Assembly: GCA_023391905.1 (NCBI GenBank)
Contig: JAEWAD010000118.1
Coordinates: forward strand, 1-23,298
DNA from: Pseudomonadota bacterium
GTDB taxonomy: Bacteria > Pseudomonadota > Alphaproteobacteria > Rhizobiales > Kaistiaceae
Direction: 5' to 3'
DNA: 23,298 nucleotides
In this document: positions 10,790 to 18,269 of the stretch, one piece after another
How the letters are laid out: every line of letters begins with the position of its first letter
Position numbering within the stretch: the stretch's first letter is position 1
Translations under genes and position numbers: made by a program
Notes under the pieces: model-generated
What the model was told of the DNA's origin: nothing
Databases searched by the model: none
What the model saw: only the letters and a program-made list of their open reading frames with translations

Positions 10790-10813
10790 GGCCGGCGGGT
10801 TTCCCCGCCGGCC
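10790..10813 (-). terminator. Putative terminator of dnaA
   Basis: GGCCGGCGGG (10790-10799) and CCCGCCGGCC (10804-10813) pair perfectly over 10 bp with a 4-nt loop, beginning 11 nt after the dnaA stop. On the minus strand the stem is followed by TTTCTGTCT, an imperfect T-run. The stem strength and position suit an intrinsic terminator between dnaA and dnaN. Confidence 0.6.
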
Positions 10814-10824
10814 AGGCTGACCGA

Positions 10825-12339
10825 CTATTCGTCGATCATGCGCTTCAGCAATTCGATCTCTTCCGCCAGGTGCTGGTCGCCCTGCATCATCTCCTCGACC
10901 TTGCGCACGGCGTGCAGCACCGTGGTGTGGTCGCGACCGCCGAAGCGGCGACCGATCTCCGGCAGCGAGCGCGGCGTCAGCGTCTTCGACAGATACATGG
11001 CGATCTGGCGCGGACGGACGATCGTGCGGGTGCGGCGGCTCGACAGCAGATCGGCCTTCGACACGTTGTAGTGGCGCGAGACGACCTTCTGGATGTCCTC
11101 GATCTTGACCCGGCGCGGCTCGGCGGCGCCGACGAGATCACGCAGCGTGATCTCGGCCGAGTTCATCGTCACCGGCTGGTTGGTGAACTGCCACTGCGCG
11201 ACGAGACGGTTCAGCGCGCCTTCCAGGTCGCGGCCGTTCGAGACGACCGACTGGGCGACGTACTCGATCACCGTCTCCGGCACTTCGACGCCGGGGTTCT
11301 GCGACTGGGCGATCTGATAGCGGCTCTTCAGGATCTCGCGGCGGAGGTCGAGGTCCGGCGGGGCGATCTCAAAGGCGACGCCACCGCGGAGCCGCGAGCG
11401 CACGCGCTCGTCGAGCGTCTCGAGCTCGGCGGCGGGACGGTCGGCCGCCACCACCACCTGCCGCGCGCCGTCGATCAGCGCGTTCAGCATGTGGCAGAAC
11501 TCCTGCTGCACCGACTTGCCCTGCAGGAACTGCAGGTCGTCGATCAGGAGCAGGTCGATCTCGCGGAGATTCTCCTTGAAGGCAATCGCCGACTGGTTCT
11601 TCAGCGCCGCGACGAAGCGGAACATGAAGTGCTCGGCGGTCAGATAGACGACCTTGCGGCTCGGATCGGCGCGACGCGCCGCCTGGGCGACGGCGTGCAG
11701 CAGATGCGTCTTGCCGCGGCCGACGCCGGCATGGAGATAAAGCGGGTTGTAGGGCGTCGGACGGCCAGCCGGGGTCTCGGCGACGGCCCGGGCCGCCGCG
11801 TAGGCGACGCGGTTGGCACCGCCCTCGCAGAAGGTGTCGAAGGTGAAGCGCGGATCGACCGGCGAGCCGTCACCGTCGACCTCGGCGCGGACGGGAGCCG
11901 CGGTGATGACCGGCGCGGCGCTGGCGGCCGGAATGAAGGTCGGCGCGGGGGCTGCCGGCGCGGCGGCCTGCGGCTTCTCGACCTTGGCGGGCGCGCGCGC
12001 CCGGACGGCGCCACGGACCACCAGCTCGACGCGACGCAGGCTCTCGACCTCGACCGACCAGAGGCCGAGCAGCTTCTCGATGTAGTGCGCCTGGATCCAG
12101 GATTTCAGGAAGCGGGTCGGAACGGACAGGTTCACCGAGGCGCCGTCGGCGCTCTCGAACTCGACGCGGGCGAACCAGCTCGAAAACACGTCCTCGCCCA
12201 GCTCGGTCCGCAGGCGCGTCTTCACGCGCTCCCACAGCGCCGCATCCGCACGCCCGCTCATCGGCTGATCCTCATCGACGGCGATCGCCCGCAGGGCAGA
12301 AGCCCCCGATCCAAACTCGCCCGACCTGTCGTCCCGCAT
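10825..12339 (-). CDS. dnaA: Chromosomal replication initiator protein DnaA
   Basis: DnaA binds and opens the replication origin in its ATP form. With start 12339 it has 504 residues. Domain I is at about 30-110 (WERVKTRLRTELGEDVFSSWF, then PTRFLKSWIQ), and an Ala/Pro-rich linker runs about 115-155. The AAA+ domain has Walker A AGVGRGKT (204-211), Walker B LLIDD (264-268) and DERVRSRL. The C-terminal DNA-binding signature is GGRDHTTVLHAVRKVE (467-482). Two starts are plausible. ATG 12339 (MRDDRS) has GAGAGGGG 5 nt upstream, and ATG 12261 (MSGRAD, 478 residues) has TGAGGA 7 nt upstream. I prefer 12339 on the stronger site. It lies 31 nt behind a rhodanese gene on the same strand. Confidence 0.96.
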   Translation of the reverse strand: MRDDRSGEFGSGASALRAIAVDEDQPMSGRADAALWERVKTRLRTELGEDVFSSWFARVEFESADGASVNLSVPTRFLKSWIQAHYIEKLLGLWSVEVESLRRVELVVRGAVRARAPAKVEKPQAAAPAAPAPTFIPAASAAPVITAAPVRAEVDGDGSPVDPRFTFDTFCEGGANRVAYAAARAVAETPAGRPTPYNPLYLHAGVGRGKTHLLHAVAQAARRADPSRKVVYLTAEHFMFRFVAALKNQSAIAFKENLREIDLLLIDDLQFLQGKSVQQEFCHMLNALIDGARQVVVAADRPAAELETLDERVRSRLRGGVAFEIAPPDLDLRREILKSRYQIAQSQNPGVEVPETVIEYVAQSVVSNGRDLEGALNRLVAQWQFTNQPVTMNSAEITLRDLVGAAEPRRVKIEDIQKVVSRHYNVSKADLLSSRRTRTIVRPRQIAMYLSKTLTPRSLPEIGRRFGGRDHTTVLHAVRKVEEMMQGDQHLAEEIELLKRMIDE

Positions 12340-12370
12340 CTGAGCCCCTCTCGTGTCGATTGGCATCTGG

Positions 12371-12817
12371 TCATGACTGGACCCATGGCAGTCCCGCGGC
12401 TTTCCAGCCATCCACGGAACCGCGATGTCGGCCCTCGTCCAACGGCCCTTCGAAGCCGCCGGAAATGTTGAAGCACCGGTCGAAGCCGGCTTCCGCCAGG
12501 GCGTTCGCGGCCGCGAGGCTGCGTGCGCCGGACCGGCAGATGAAATAAAGCGCCGTCTCGCTGCCGACGCCGCGCCGCTCGAGCTCGGCGGCCAGCACTT
12601 CGGCGAAGTCGGAATTGACCGCCATCGTCGGATAGCTCTGCCATTCGACGAGCAGCGTCTCCTTGCCGATCGCGCTCAGATCGACAATCCCGACATAGGC
12701 CCACTCAGCCCGGGTCCGCACATCGATCAGCATCGACTGCGGTTCACTGGACAAACCTTCCCAAGCCTCATCGGCCGAAACGTCGCCGGCATAGCTGCCG
12801 GCAGGCGAACGAGACAT
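12371..12817 (-). CDS. Rhodanese-like domain protein
   Basis: This 148-residue single rhodanese domain has IDVRTRAEWAYVG (31-43) and an active-site loop CRSGARS (94-100) with a candidate sulfur-carrying C94. It ends in NISGGFEGPLDEGRHRG...GWKAAGLPW. Such proteins move sulfane sulfur from thiosulfate or persulfides to acceptors; the physiological partner is unknown. There is no signal peptide or membrane segment, so it is probably cytoplasmic. ATG 12817 has GAGGGGG about 5 nt upstream. It ends 31 nt before the dnaA start, so both may share a transcript. The gene most often next to dnaA in related genomes is rpsT, so this one looks like a lineage-specific insertion (from memory, not checked). 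Confidence 0.92.
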   Translation of the reverse strand: MSRSPAGSYAGDVSADEAWEGLSSEPQSMLIDVRTRAEWAYVGIVDLSAIGKETLLVEWQSYPTMAVNSDFAEVLAAELERRGVGSETALYFICRSGARSLAAANALAEAGFDRCFNISGGFEGPLDEGRHRGSVDGWKAAGLPWVQS

Positions 12818-13268
12818 AACGCCCCCTCACGCACATGATCGTCGGACCACATGCTATGTAAAACTCAAGTTGATACAGGGTGGTGGAGGTTCTTCCAGAA
12901 CGCGGAAGCAATCAAAAACGCAAAAGCACTACATATAGAGCAAACTGAATGTCCGCGATTTCAATGCCGTCTCGCCCCTAGACTCTCGAAGGCGAGAAAC
13001 GCCCGTTTTAATCAACGCCGGCTCACCCCTCCGGCTAACGACAACTAGCGCTGCCGTATCCATGAGGGGGAAAATACACAGCGGGTCGGGGGGTCGCAAC
13101 GGCGCAAGGCCAAGATTCGCCCTTCCCTGCCGGCCATGTTGTCGCCCCCACCCCTCGCCTCGCCCAGGTGCCCTCGCGAATCCCTTACGAGTCAAAGGGT
13201 TCAGAAGGCGGCGCGCGCGACCCGGAATGGTTGCGAAGCGGGCGAAAAATATTCGGCCGTTCCCTCTT

Positions 13269-13293
13269 GACTCGATCGGAATCCGACCGAGTC
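13269..13293. repeat. 25-bp imperfect palindrome in the dnaA upstream region
   Basis: GACTCGATCGGA - A - TCCGACCGAGTC is an inverted repeat with 12-bp arms and one mismatch. It lies about 450 bp upstream of the rhodanese start on the minus strand and about 185 bp downstream of the rpsT stop. It could be a binding site for a dimeric regulator; the protein is unknown. Confidence 0.45.
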
Positions 13294-13427
13294 GACAAGA
13301 CAACTGACCACCGCCAGCTAAGCCATTGATATTTAAGCAGAAATAGTGCGAAGCAGGGACGGCGCGACGGGCGCCGGATTCAGCTTCGCGGCATTTCTGA
13401 GGCCGGACAGACACTTACCCGCATAAC

Positions 13428-13451
13428 AAAAAAGCCCGGCCTGAGCCGGGC
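13428..13451 (-). terminator. Intrinsic terminator of rpsT
   Basis: On the minus strand GCCCGGC-TCAG-GCCGGGC forms a perfect 7-bp stem followed by six T residues, starting 27 nt after the rpsT stop. This is the clearest intrinsic terminator in the window. The other side also carries TTTT on the plus strand, so it may work in both directions. Confidence 0.9.
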
Positions 13452-13478
13452 TTTTGTCAATCCCCAGAATCTCTGCTC

Positions 13479-13745
13479 TCAGGCAGAGATCGCCTTCACG
13501 CGGGCGGCAAGGCGCGAGACCTTGCGGGAAGCGGTGTTCTTGTGCAGCACGCCCTTCTGGGCGGCGCGCATCAGCTCGGGCTGGGCGCTCTTGAGCGCCT
13601 CGGCGGCGGCGGCGGCGTTGCCCGAAGCGATCGCCTCTTCGACCTTGCGGACGTAGGTGCGCATGCGGCTGCGGCGCGTGCGGTTGACCTCGGCACGGCG
13701 AGCAATCTTGCGGGTCGCCTTCTTGGCGGACGGCGTATTGGCCAT
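13479..13745 (-). CDS. rpsT: 30S ribosomal protein S20
   Basis: This is a small-subunit protein that binds 16S rRNA early in 30S assembly. It is 88 residues, very basic and helical, starting MANTPSAKKATRKIARRAEVNRTRRSRMRTYVRKVE. It contains the conserved KGVLHKNTASRKVSRLAARV near the C-terminus. AGGAAGG lies upstream of ATG 13745 at normal spacing, and a strong terminator follows the stop. The position near dnaA is typical of Alphaproteobacteria. In other bacteria S20 represses its own translation; no such element is evident here. Confidence 0.98.
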   Translation of the reverse strand: MANTPSAKKATRKIARRAEVNRTRRSRMRTYVRKVEEAIASGNAAAAAEALKSAQPELMRAAQKGVLHKNTASRKVSRLAARVKAISA

Positions 13746-13791
13746 GAGGGGCCTTCCTGAAAAAGCGGTTCGGTGGACTTCCGTGCCTCAG

Positions 13792-13812
13792 ACCCCAAGG
13801 GAAACCCCAAGG
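13792..13812. repeat. Short direct repeat upstream of rpsT
   Basis: ACCCCAAGG occurs twice with a 12-bp period (13792-13800 and 13804-13812), 47-67 bp upstream of the rpsT start on the minus strand. Exact 9-mers at near one helical turn could be tandem activator sites or part of a promoter region, but the short length leaves chance possible. Confidence 0.4.
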
Positions 13813-13909
13813 AATTCGGGCTAAACGGAAGGGGCGGCCATGACGCCGCCCGGTTCATGGGCGGCTTATAGTCGGACGCTCGCGCGCCGTCAATCACGAT
13901 CCGCCGGAA

Positions 13910-14698
13910 TCAGCGGTTGCGAAATGCCGGCGGACGCTTGTCGAGAAACGCCGCCATGCCCTCGCGCGCATCCTCGGTCGCGAACAGCGAATGGAACAGC
14001 CGGCGCTCGGTGCGGATGCCCTCGGAGAGCGGGCTCTCGAAGGCGCGGTTGACCGCCTCCTTGGCCATCAGCACCGAGGGACGCGACAGGCTGGCGATCT
14101 TGCCGGCCGCCGCGACAGCCGTCTCCACGAGTTCCGCCGCCGGCACGACGCGCGAGACGAGGCCGATCCGCTCGGCCTCCGTCGCGTCGATCATCCGCCC
14201 GGTCAGCACCATGTCCATGGTCTTCGCCTTGCCGACGGCGCGCGCCAGGCGCTGCGTGCCGCCCGCGCCGGGGATCAGGCCGAGCGTGATTTCCGGCTGG
14301 CCGAAGCGCGCGTTGTCAGCGGCGATGACAAGATCGCACATCAGGGCGAGCTCGCAGCCGCCGCCGAGCGCGAAACCGGAAACCGCCGCGATCACCGGCT
14401 TGCGGGTCGCCGCCAGGCGCTCCCAGCGGGCGACGAAATCGTCGAGGAACACGTCGACATAGCCGAGCGCCTGCATCTCCTTGATGTCGGCGCCGGCGGC
14501 GAAGGCCTTTTCGGAGCCGGTCAGCACGATGGCGCCGATCGCGTCGTCCGCTTCGAAGGCGTCGAGCGCCGCATTGAGATCGGCGATCAGCTGGCGGCTC
14601 AGCGCGTTGAGCGCCTTGGGGCGGTTAAGCCGGATGATGCCGACCCCGCCATCCGCCTCGACGATCACGGTCTCGTAGGGCTGGCTCTCAGTCGACAT
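13910..14698 (-). CDS. Enoyl-CoA hydratase
   Basis: This crotonase-fold enzyme probably adds water to trans-2-enoyl-CoA in fatty-acid beta-oxidation. The 262-residue protein has LNRPKALNALSRQL (24-37) and the oxyanion-hole segments AAGADIKEM (67-75) and ALGGGCELALMCD (110-122). Both catalytic glutamates of the hydratase family are present: E116 (GGGCE) and E136 (GQPEITLGLIPGAGGTQRL). This argues for true hydratase activity and against an isomerase or dehalogenase relative. ATG 14698 has GGGAG 7 nt upstream. It sits between mutM and rpsT, as in many Hyphomicrobiales, although function does not link it to them. Confidence 0.93.
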   Translation of the reverse strand: MSTESQPYETVIVEADGGVGIIRLNRPKALNALSRQLIADLNAALDAFEADDAIGAIVLTGSEKAFAAGADIKEMQALGYVDVFLDDFVARWERLAATRKPVIAAVSGFALGGGCELALMCDLVIAADNARFGQPEITLGLIPGAGGTQRLARAVGKAKTMDMVLTGRMIDATEAERIGLVSRVVPAAELVETAVAAAGKIASLSRPSVLMAKEAVNRAFESPLSEGIRTERRLFHSLFATEDAREGMAAFLDKRPPAFRNR

Positions 14699-14820
14699 GG
14701 CGGGCTCCCGGCTTCAAATCCTCGCCCTCCCCTTGCCGACGCAAATCAGCGGGATGGCTCTGGCGCAGGCCTAGCGGAGGCCGCCCGCGCGTTCAAGCGC
14801 CACGACCCGGGACCCCGGCC

Positions 14821-15690
14821 TCACTTCTGGCAGCGGGCGCAATAGAAGGTGGAGCGTCCCGACTGCACCTTGCGCTCGATCACGCCGGTGCAGCTCAGGT
14901 TCGGACAGGGCTCGCCCTCCCGGTCATAGACGCGAAACGAATGCTGGAAATAGCCGAGCTCGCCATTCGCCTGGCGATGATCGCGCAGCGACGAGCCGCC
15001 GGCCGCGATCGCCGCGCCGAGCACGTCGCGGATCGCCGTCGCCAGCCGCTCCGCCGCCTTCGCCGTCAGCGTACCGGCCGCGCGCTCGGGCGACAGGCCG
15101 GACATGTGCAGCGCCTCGCAGACATAGATATTGCCGAGGCCGGCGACGAGACTCTGGTCGAGCAGCGCCGCCTTCAGCGGCGTCTTCTTCGCCCCGAACA
15201 GATCGTGCAGCACCTTGCCGTCAAAGGCGTTACCGACCGGCTCGATGCCGAGGCCGGCGAGATGGCGCGCGGTCGCGATCTCGGCGCGCGGCACCAGATC
15301 CATGAAGCCGAAGCGGCGCGGGTCGTTGTAGATGACGCGCTTGTGGTTCGAGAGATGGAAGACGACGTGGTCATGCGCCAGCGCCTTGCCGCGGGGGTGG
15401 TGGAATTCGCCCGGCGTCTCGGACTCGGCCAGCGGGCCCTCCTCGATCCGGAACGAGCCGGACATGCCGAGATGCATGATGACGACGGCGCCGTCATCGA
15501 GATCGGCGAGCAGATATTTCGCACGCCGTCCGAGCCCCTCGATCCGGCGGCCGGTCAGCCTTTCGGCGAAGCGATCGGGAAAGGGAAAGCGCAGATCGGG
15601 CCGGCGCTGCTCCAGCCTTTCGATCACGGCGCCTTCCATGGTGGGGGCTAGGCCCTGGCGGACGGTTTCGACCTCGGGAAGCTCTGGCAT
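14821..15690 (-). CDS. mutM: Formamidopyrimidine-DNA glycosylase
   Basis: This bifunctional glycosylase/AP lyase removes 8-oxoguanine and formamidopyrimidines. The 289-residue protein begins MPELPEVETVRQGL, giving the catalytic N-terminal P2 after Met removal and E3. K58 (RRAKYLL) is the conserved lysine, and HLGMSGSF (73-80), NDPRRFGF (122-129) and DQSLVAGLGNIY (178-189) follow. The C-terminal zinc finger uses C262, C267, C284 and C287 with QSGRSTFYCARCQ. The C-x4-C first pair fits, as I recall, the alphaproteobacterial form. The ribosome binding site is weak. It diverges from ubiE across a 163-bp gap that must hold both promoters. Confidence 0.97.
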   Translation of the reverse strand: MPELPEVETVRQGLAPTMEGAVIERLEQRRPDLRFPFPDRFAERLTGRRIEGLGRRAKYLLADLDDGAVVIMHLGMSGSFRIEEGPLAESETPGEFHHPRGKALAHDHVVFHLSNHKRVIYNDPRRFGFMDLVPRAEIATARHLAGLGIEPVGNAFDGKVLHDLFGAKKTPLKAALLDQSLVAGLGNIYVCEALHMSGLSPERAAGTLTAKAAERLATAIRDVLGAAIAAGGSSLRDHRQANGELGYFQHSFRVYDREGEPCPNLSCTGVIERKVQSGRSTFYCARCQK

Positions 15691-15853
15691 TTAGGCTGCG
15701 TCAACTCTGCGGGTGTCGGGGCCGTGGCGCATGGAAAGCGCTTCGGCTATCAAGGACTTCGTTTTTCCAGATCGGGCGGCGGCGTTGCCGCCATGCGAAT
15801 GGCCCCGCAATCCGATCGCTGGCTCGTATGCCTAATATAAGGAGTGGGACGCG

Positions 15854-16651
15854 ATGGCGACCGAAACTCTGAAGCCGACCGATGCTTCCGATGCAGCGCC
15901 CGAGACGGGCCGCGCCTCGTTCGGCTTCCGGGACGTCGATGTCGATGCCAAGCAGGGCATGGTCAACGAGGTGTTCCACAAGGTCGCCTCCCGCTACGAC
16001 CTGATGAACGACTTCATGTCGGCCGGCCTGCACCGCGTCTGGAAGGACGCGATGGTGTCCTGGCTGACGCCGCCGCGCAACCGGCCGTTCGAAGTGCTCG
16101 ACGTCGCCGGCGGCACCGGCGACATCTCGTTCCGCATCGTCGAGCGTTCGCGTAAGTCCGCCCGCTCGACCGTCTGCGACATCAACGCCTCGATGCTGGA
16201 AGTCGGCCGCGAACGCGCGGCGAAGCGCGGCCTCGCCGAGCACGTCACCTTCGTCGAGGGCAATGCCGAGGAGCTGCCCTTCGAGGACAACCGCTTCGAC
16301 GCCTATACGATCGCCTTCGGCATCCGCAACGTGCCGCGCATCGACCAGGCGCTGAAGGAGGCCTACCGCGTGCTGAAGCCGGGCGGCCGCTTCCTCTGCC
16401 TCGAGTTCTCCGACGTCGACGTGCCGGGGCTCGACAAGGTCTACGACTTCTATTCGTTCAACCTGATCCCGGCGATGGGCAAGGTGGTGGCGGGGGATTC
16501 CGAGAGCTACCGCTATCTGGTCGAATCGATCCGCCGCTTCCCGCATCAGGAACGCTTTGCCGAGATGATCCGGCAGGCCGGCTTCTCGAAGGTCTCCTAT
16601 CGCAATCTGACGGGCGGCATCGCCGCCATCCACTCGGGCTGGAAAATCTGA
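15854..16651 (+). CDS. ubiE: Ubiquinone/menaquinone biosynthesis C-methyltransferase UbiE
   Basis: This SAM-dependent C-methyltransferase of ubiquinone synthesis methylates the benzoquinol ring. The 265-residue protein has FGFRDVDVDAKQGMVNEVFHKVASRYDLMND (23-53) and the SAM loop VLDVAGGTGDI (81-91). NAEELPFEDNRFD and IAFGIRNVPRID follow, then YRVLKPGGRFLCLEFS and the end NLTGGIAAIHSGWK. All are family hallmarks. ATG 15854 has a strong AAGGAG 9 nt upstream. The ubiB start lies 4 nt beyond the stop, so the two are almost certainly co-transcribed and translationally coupled. Confidence 0.97.
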   Translation: MATETLKPTDASDAAPETGRASFGFRDVDVDAKQGMVNEVFHKVASRYDLMNDFMSAGLHRVWKDAMVSWLTPPRNRPFEVLDVAGGTGDISFRIVERSRKSARSTVCDINASMLEVGRERAAKRGLAEHVTFVEGNAEELPFEDNRFDAYTIAFGIRNVPRIDQALKEAYRVLKPGGRFLCLEFSDVDVPGLDKVYDFYSFNLIPAMGKVVAGDSESYRYLVESIRRFPHQERFAEMIRQAGFSKVSYRNLTGGIAAIHSGWKI

Positions 16652-16655
16652 CGCA

Positions 16656-18230
16656 ATGGCGCTCGGCATCGCCGCTCTCTTCCGCCTCGCAGCGGCCGGC
16701 TTCGTTCTGGCGCGCGAGGGCGCGTTCAGCCTGGTCGACATCGACGACGTGCCGCCGCCGGCCCGCCTCGGCGTGCGGCTCGGCCGCCTGCTGGAGCGCC
16801 GCTCGGCCGCCGCCCACGACCGCGGCGAGCGCATCACCGCGGCGCTGAACAAGCTCGGCCCCTCCTATGTGAAGCTCGGCCAGTTCATGGCGACGCGGCC
16901 CGATTTCGTCGGCGAGGACGTCGCCGACGCGCTCGGGCGGCTGCGCGACGAGATCGAGCCGTTCGGCGAACAGGCCGCCCGGGTCGTGATCGAGCGCAAT
17001 CTCGGCAAGCCCGTCGACGCCATCTTCCCGCAATTCTCGCCACCGATCGCCGCCGCCTCGATCGCCCAGGTGCACAAGGCCGAGGTGATCGAAGCCGACG
17101 GCACGACCCGCGCCGTCGCGGTCAAGGTGCTGCGGCCGGGCGTCCGCACGCGCTTCCATCGCGACCTCGAGACCTTCTATGCCGGCGCCAACCTGGTCGA
17201 GCGGCTCGATCCCGCCATGAAGCGGCTGAAGCCGATCGCCGTCGTCGACACGCTGGCGCGCTCGGTCTCGATGGAAATGGATCTGCGCCTCGAAGCGGCA
17301 GCGCTCTCCGAGATGGCCGAACGCACCCAGGGCGACCCCGGATTCCGCGTGCCGAAAGTCGACTGGGCGCGGACGGCGCGCGACGTGCTGACGCTTGAAT
17401 GGATCGACGGCGTCAAGCTCTCCGACCCGGCCGGCATCGCGGCGGCGGGGCATGATCTGAAGGAAGTCGCCCGGCGGCTGATGCAGGCCTTCCTGCGCCA
17501 TGCCATGCGCGACGGCTTCTTCCATGCCGACATGCACCAGGGCAATCTCTTCGTCGACGCGGCCGGCGACGTCGTCGCCGTCGATTTCGGCATCATGGGC
17601 CGGCTCGGCCGGGCCGAGCGACGTTTCCTCGCCGAAATCCTCTACGGCTTCATCCGCCGCGACTATCTGCGCATCGCCGAGGTGCACATGGAGGCCGGCT
17701 ATGTCCCGGCCCGCCACGCCCCGGAGGATTTCGCCCAGGCGCTGCGCGCCATCGGCGAGCCGATCCACGGCCAGCCGGCCAGCGACATCTCGATGGCGAA
17801 CCTTTTGACGCTTCTCTTCGAAGTGACCGAGCTGTTCGACATGCAGACGCGGCCGGAGCTTCTGATGCTGCAGAAGACCATGGTCGTCGTCGAGGGCGTC
17901 GCCCGCTCGCTCGACCCGGAATTCGACATGTGGCAGGCGTCCGAGCCGGTGGTGCGCGAGTGGATCGAGCGCAATCTCGGTCCTGTCGGCAAGATCGAGG
18001 AGGCGGCGACCGGCCTCGGCGAGATCGCCCACGCCGTGACGCGGCTGCCCGTCATGCTGCAGCATGGCGCCCGCATCGCGCAGCAGATGAGCGACGCCAC
18101 CCGCGACGGCCTGACCCTCTCGCCGGAAACGGTCGAGGCGATCGGCCGGGCCGAGGGACGCGGCAATCGCTGGCTGACGATCGGCGTCTGGCTGGCGGTG
18201 ATCCTGCTCGCGATCAATGCGTTGAGCTGA
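16656..18230 (+). CDS. ubiB: Ubiquinone biosynthesis protein UbiB (ABC1/ADCK family)
   Basis: This atypical protein-kinase-like ATPase is needed for ubiquinone synthesis. The 524-residue protein has the family KxGQ motif VKLGQFMATRPDF (72-84) and an Ala-rich nucleotide loop IAAASIAQVHKAEV (131-144). It has the Lys strand VAVKVLRPG (154-162), catalytic-loop HADMHQGNLF (290-299) and metal-binding DFG (310-312). A C-terminal hydrophobic helix (about 504-522, LTIGVWLAVILLAINAL) anchors it in the membrane. It sits directly behind ubiE with a 4-nt gap and no strong ribosome binding site, so expression is likely coupled to ubiE. Its direct biochemical role in the pathway is still debated. Confidence 0.97.
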   Translation: MALGIAALFRLAAAGFVLAREGAFSLVDIDDVPPPARLGVRLGRLLERRSAAAHDRGERITAALNKLGPSYVKLGQFMATRPDFVGEDVADALGRLRDEIEPFGEQAARVVIERNLGKPVDAIFPQFSPPIAAASIAQVHKAEVIEADGTTRAVAVKVLRPGVRTRFHRDLETFYAGANLVERLDPAMKRLKPIAVVDTLARSVSMEMDLRLEAAALSEMAERTQGDPGFRVPKVDWARTARDVLTLEWIDGVKLSDPAGIAAAGHDLKEVARRLMQAFLRHAMRDGFFHADMHQGNLFVDAAGDVVAVDFGIMGRLGRAERRFLAEILYGFIRRDYLRIAEVHMEAGYVPARHAPEDFAQALRAIGEPIHGQPASDISMANLLTLLFEVTELFDMQTRPELLMLQKTMVVVEGVARSLDPEFDMWQASEPVVREWIERNLGPVGKIEEAATGLGEIAHAVTRLPVMLQHGARIAQQMSDATRDGLTLSPETVEAIGRAEGRGNRWLTIGVWLAVILLAINALS

Positions 18231-18269
18231 CGCGGCGCCGCCGCGCGACGAGGAACGGGGAGAGGAAGC

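Larger units (their letters stand above)
12818..13478. other. Intergenic region between rhodanese-dnaA and rpsT
   Basis: About 660 bp contain no convincing gene. The rpsT terminator occupies 13428-13451. An AT-richer patch at 12840-12965, against a GC-rich background, probably holds the promoter for rhodanese-dnaA on the minus strand. A TTGAAA-like element (12959-12964) lies near CTCTATAT (12933-12940), but spacing and -10 match are poor. An imperfect palindrome lies at 13269-13293. I looked for DnaA boxes (TTATCCACA-like) on both strands and saw none close enough, so this is not an obvious oriC. Confidence 0.6.

Noticed and set aside
13185..13215. tRNA-like GAATCCC...GGGTTC sequence
   Set aside because: Resembles a T-arm only by short similarity; no acceptor stem, anticodon arm or CCA-proximal structure fits around it.
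13267..13272. TTGACT as a plus-strand -35 element
   Set aside because: No -10 element at the right distance and no plus-strand gene downstream.
12929..13414. Minus-strand 161-residue reading frame between rhodanese and rpsT
   Set aside because: Arg/Gly-rich composition with no recognisable domain, and it ends within the AT-rich probable promoter region; most likely non-coding.
12818..13478. Possible replication origin next to dnaA
   Set aside because: No DnaA boxes close to TTATCCACA and no AT-rich unwinding element with repeats were seen. Alphaproteobacterial origins usually lie near hemE, not dnaA.
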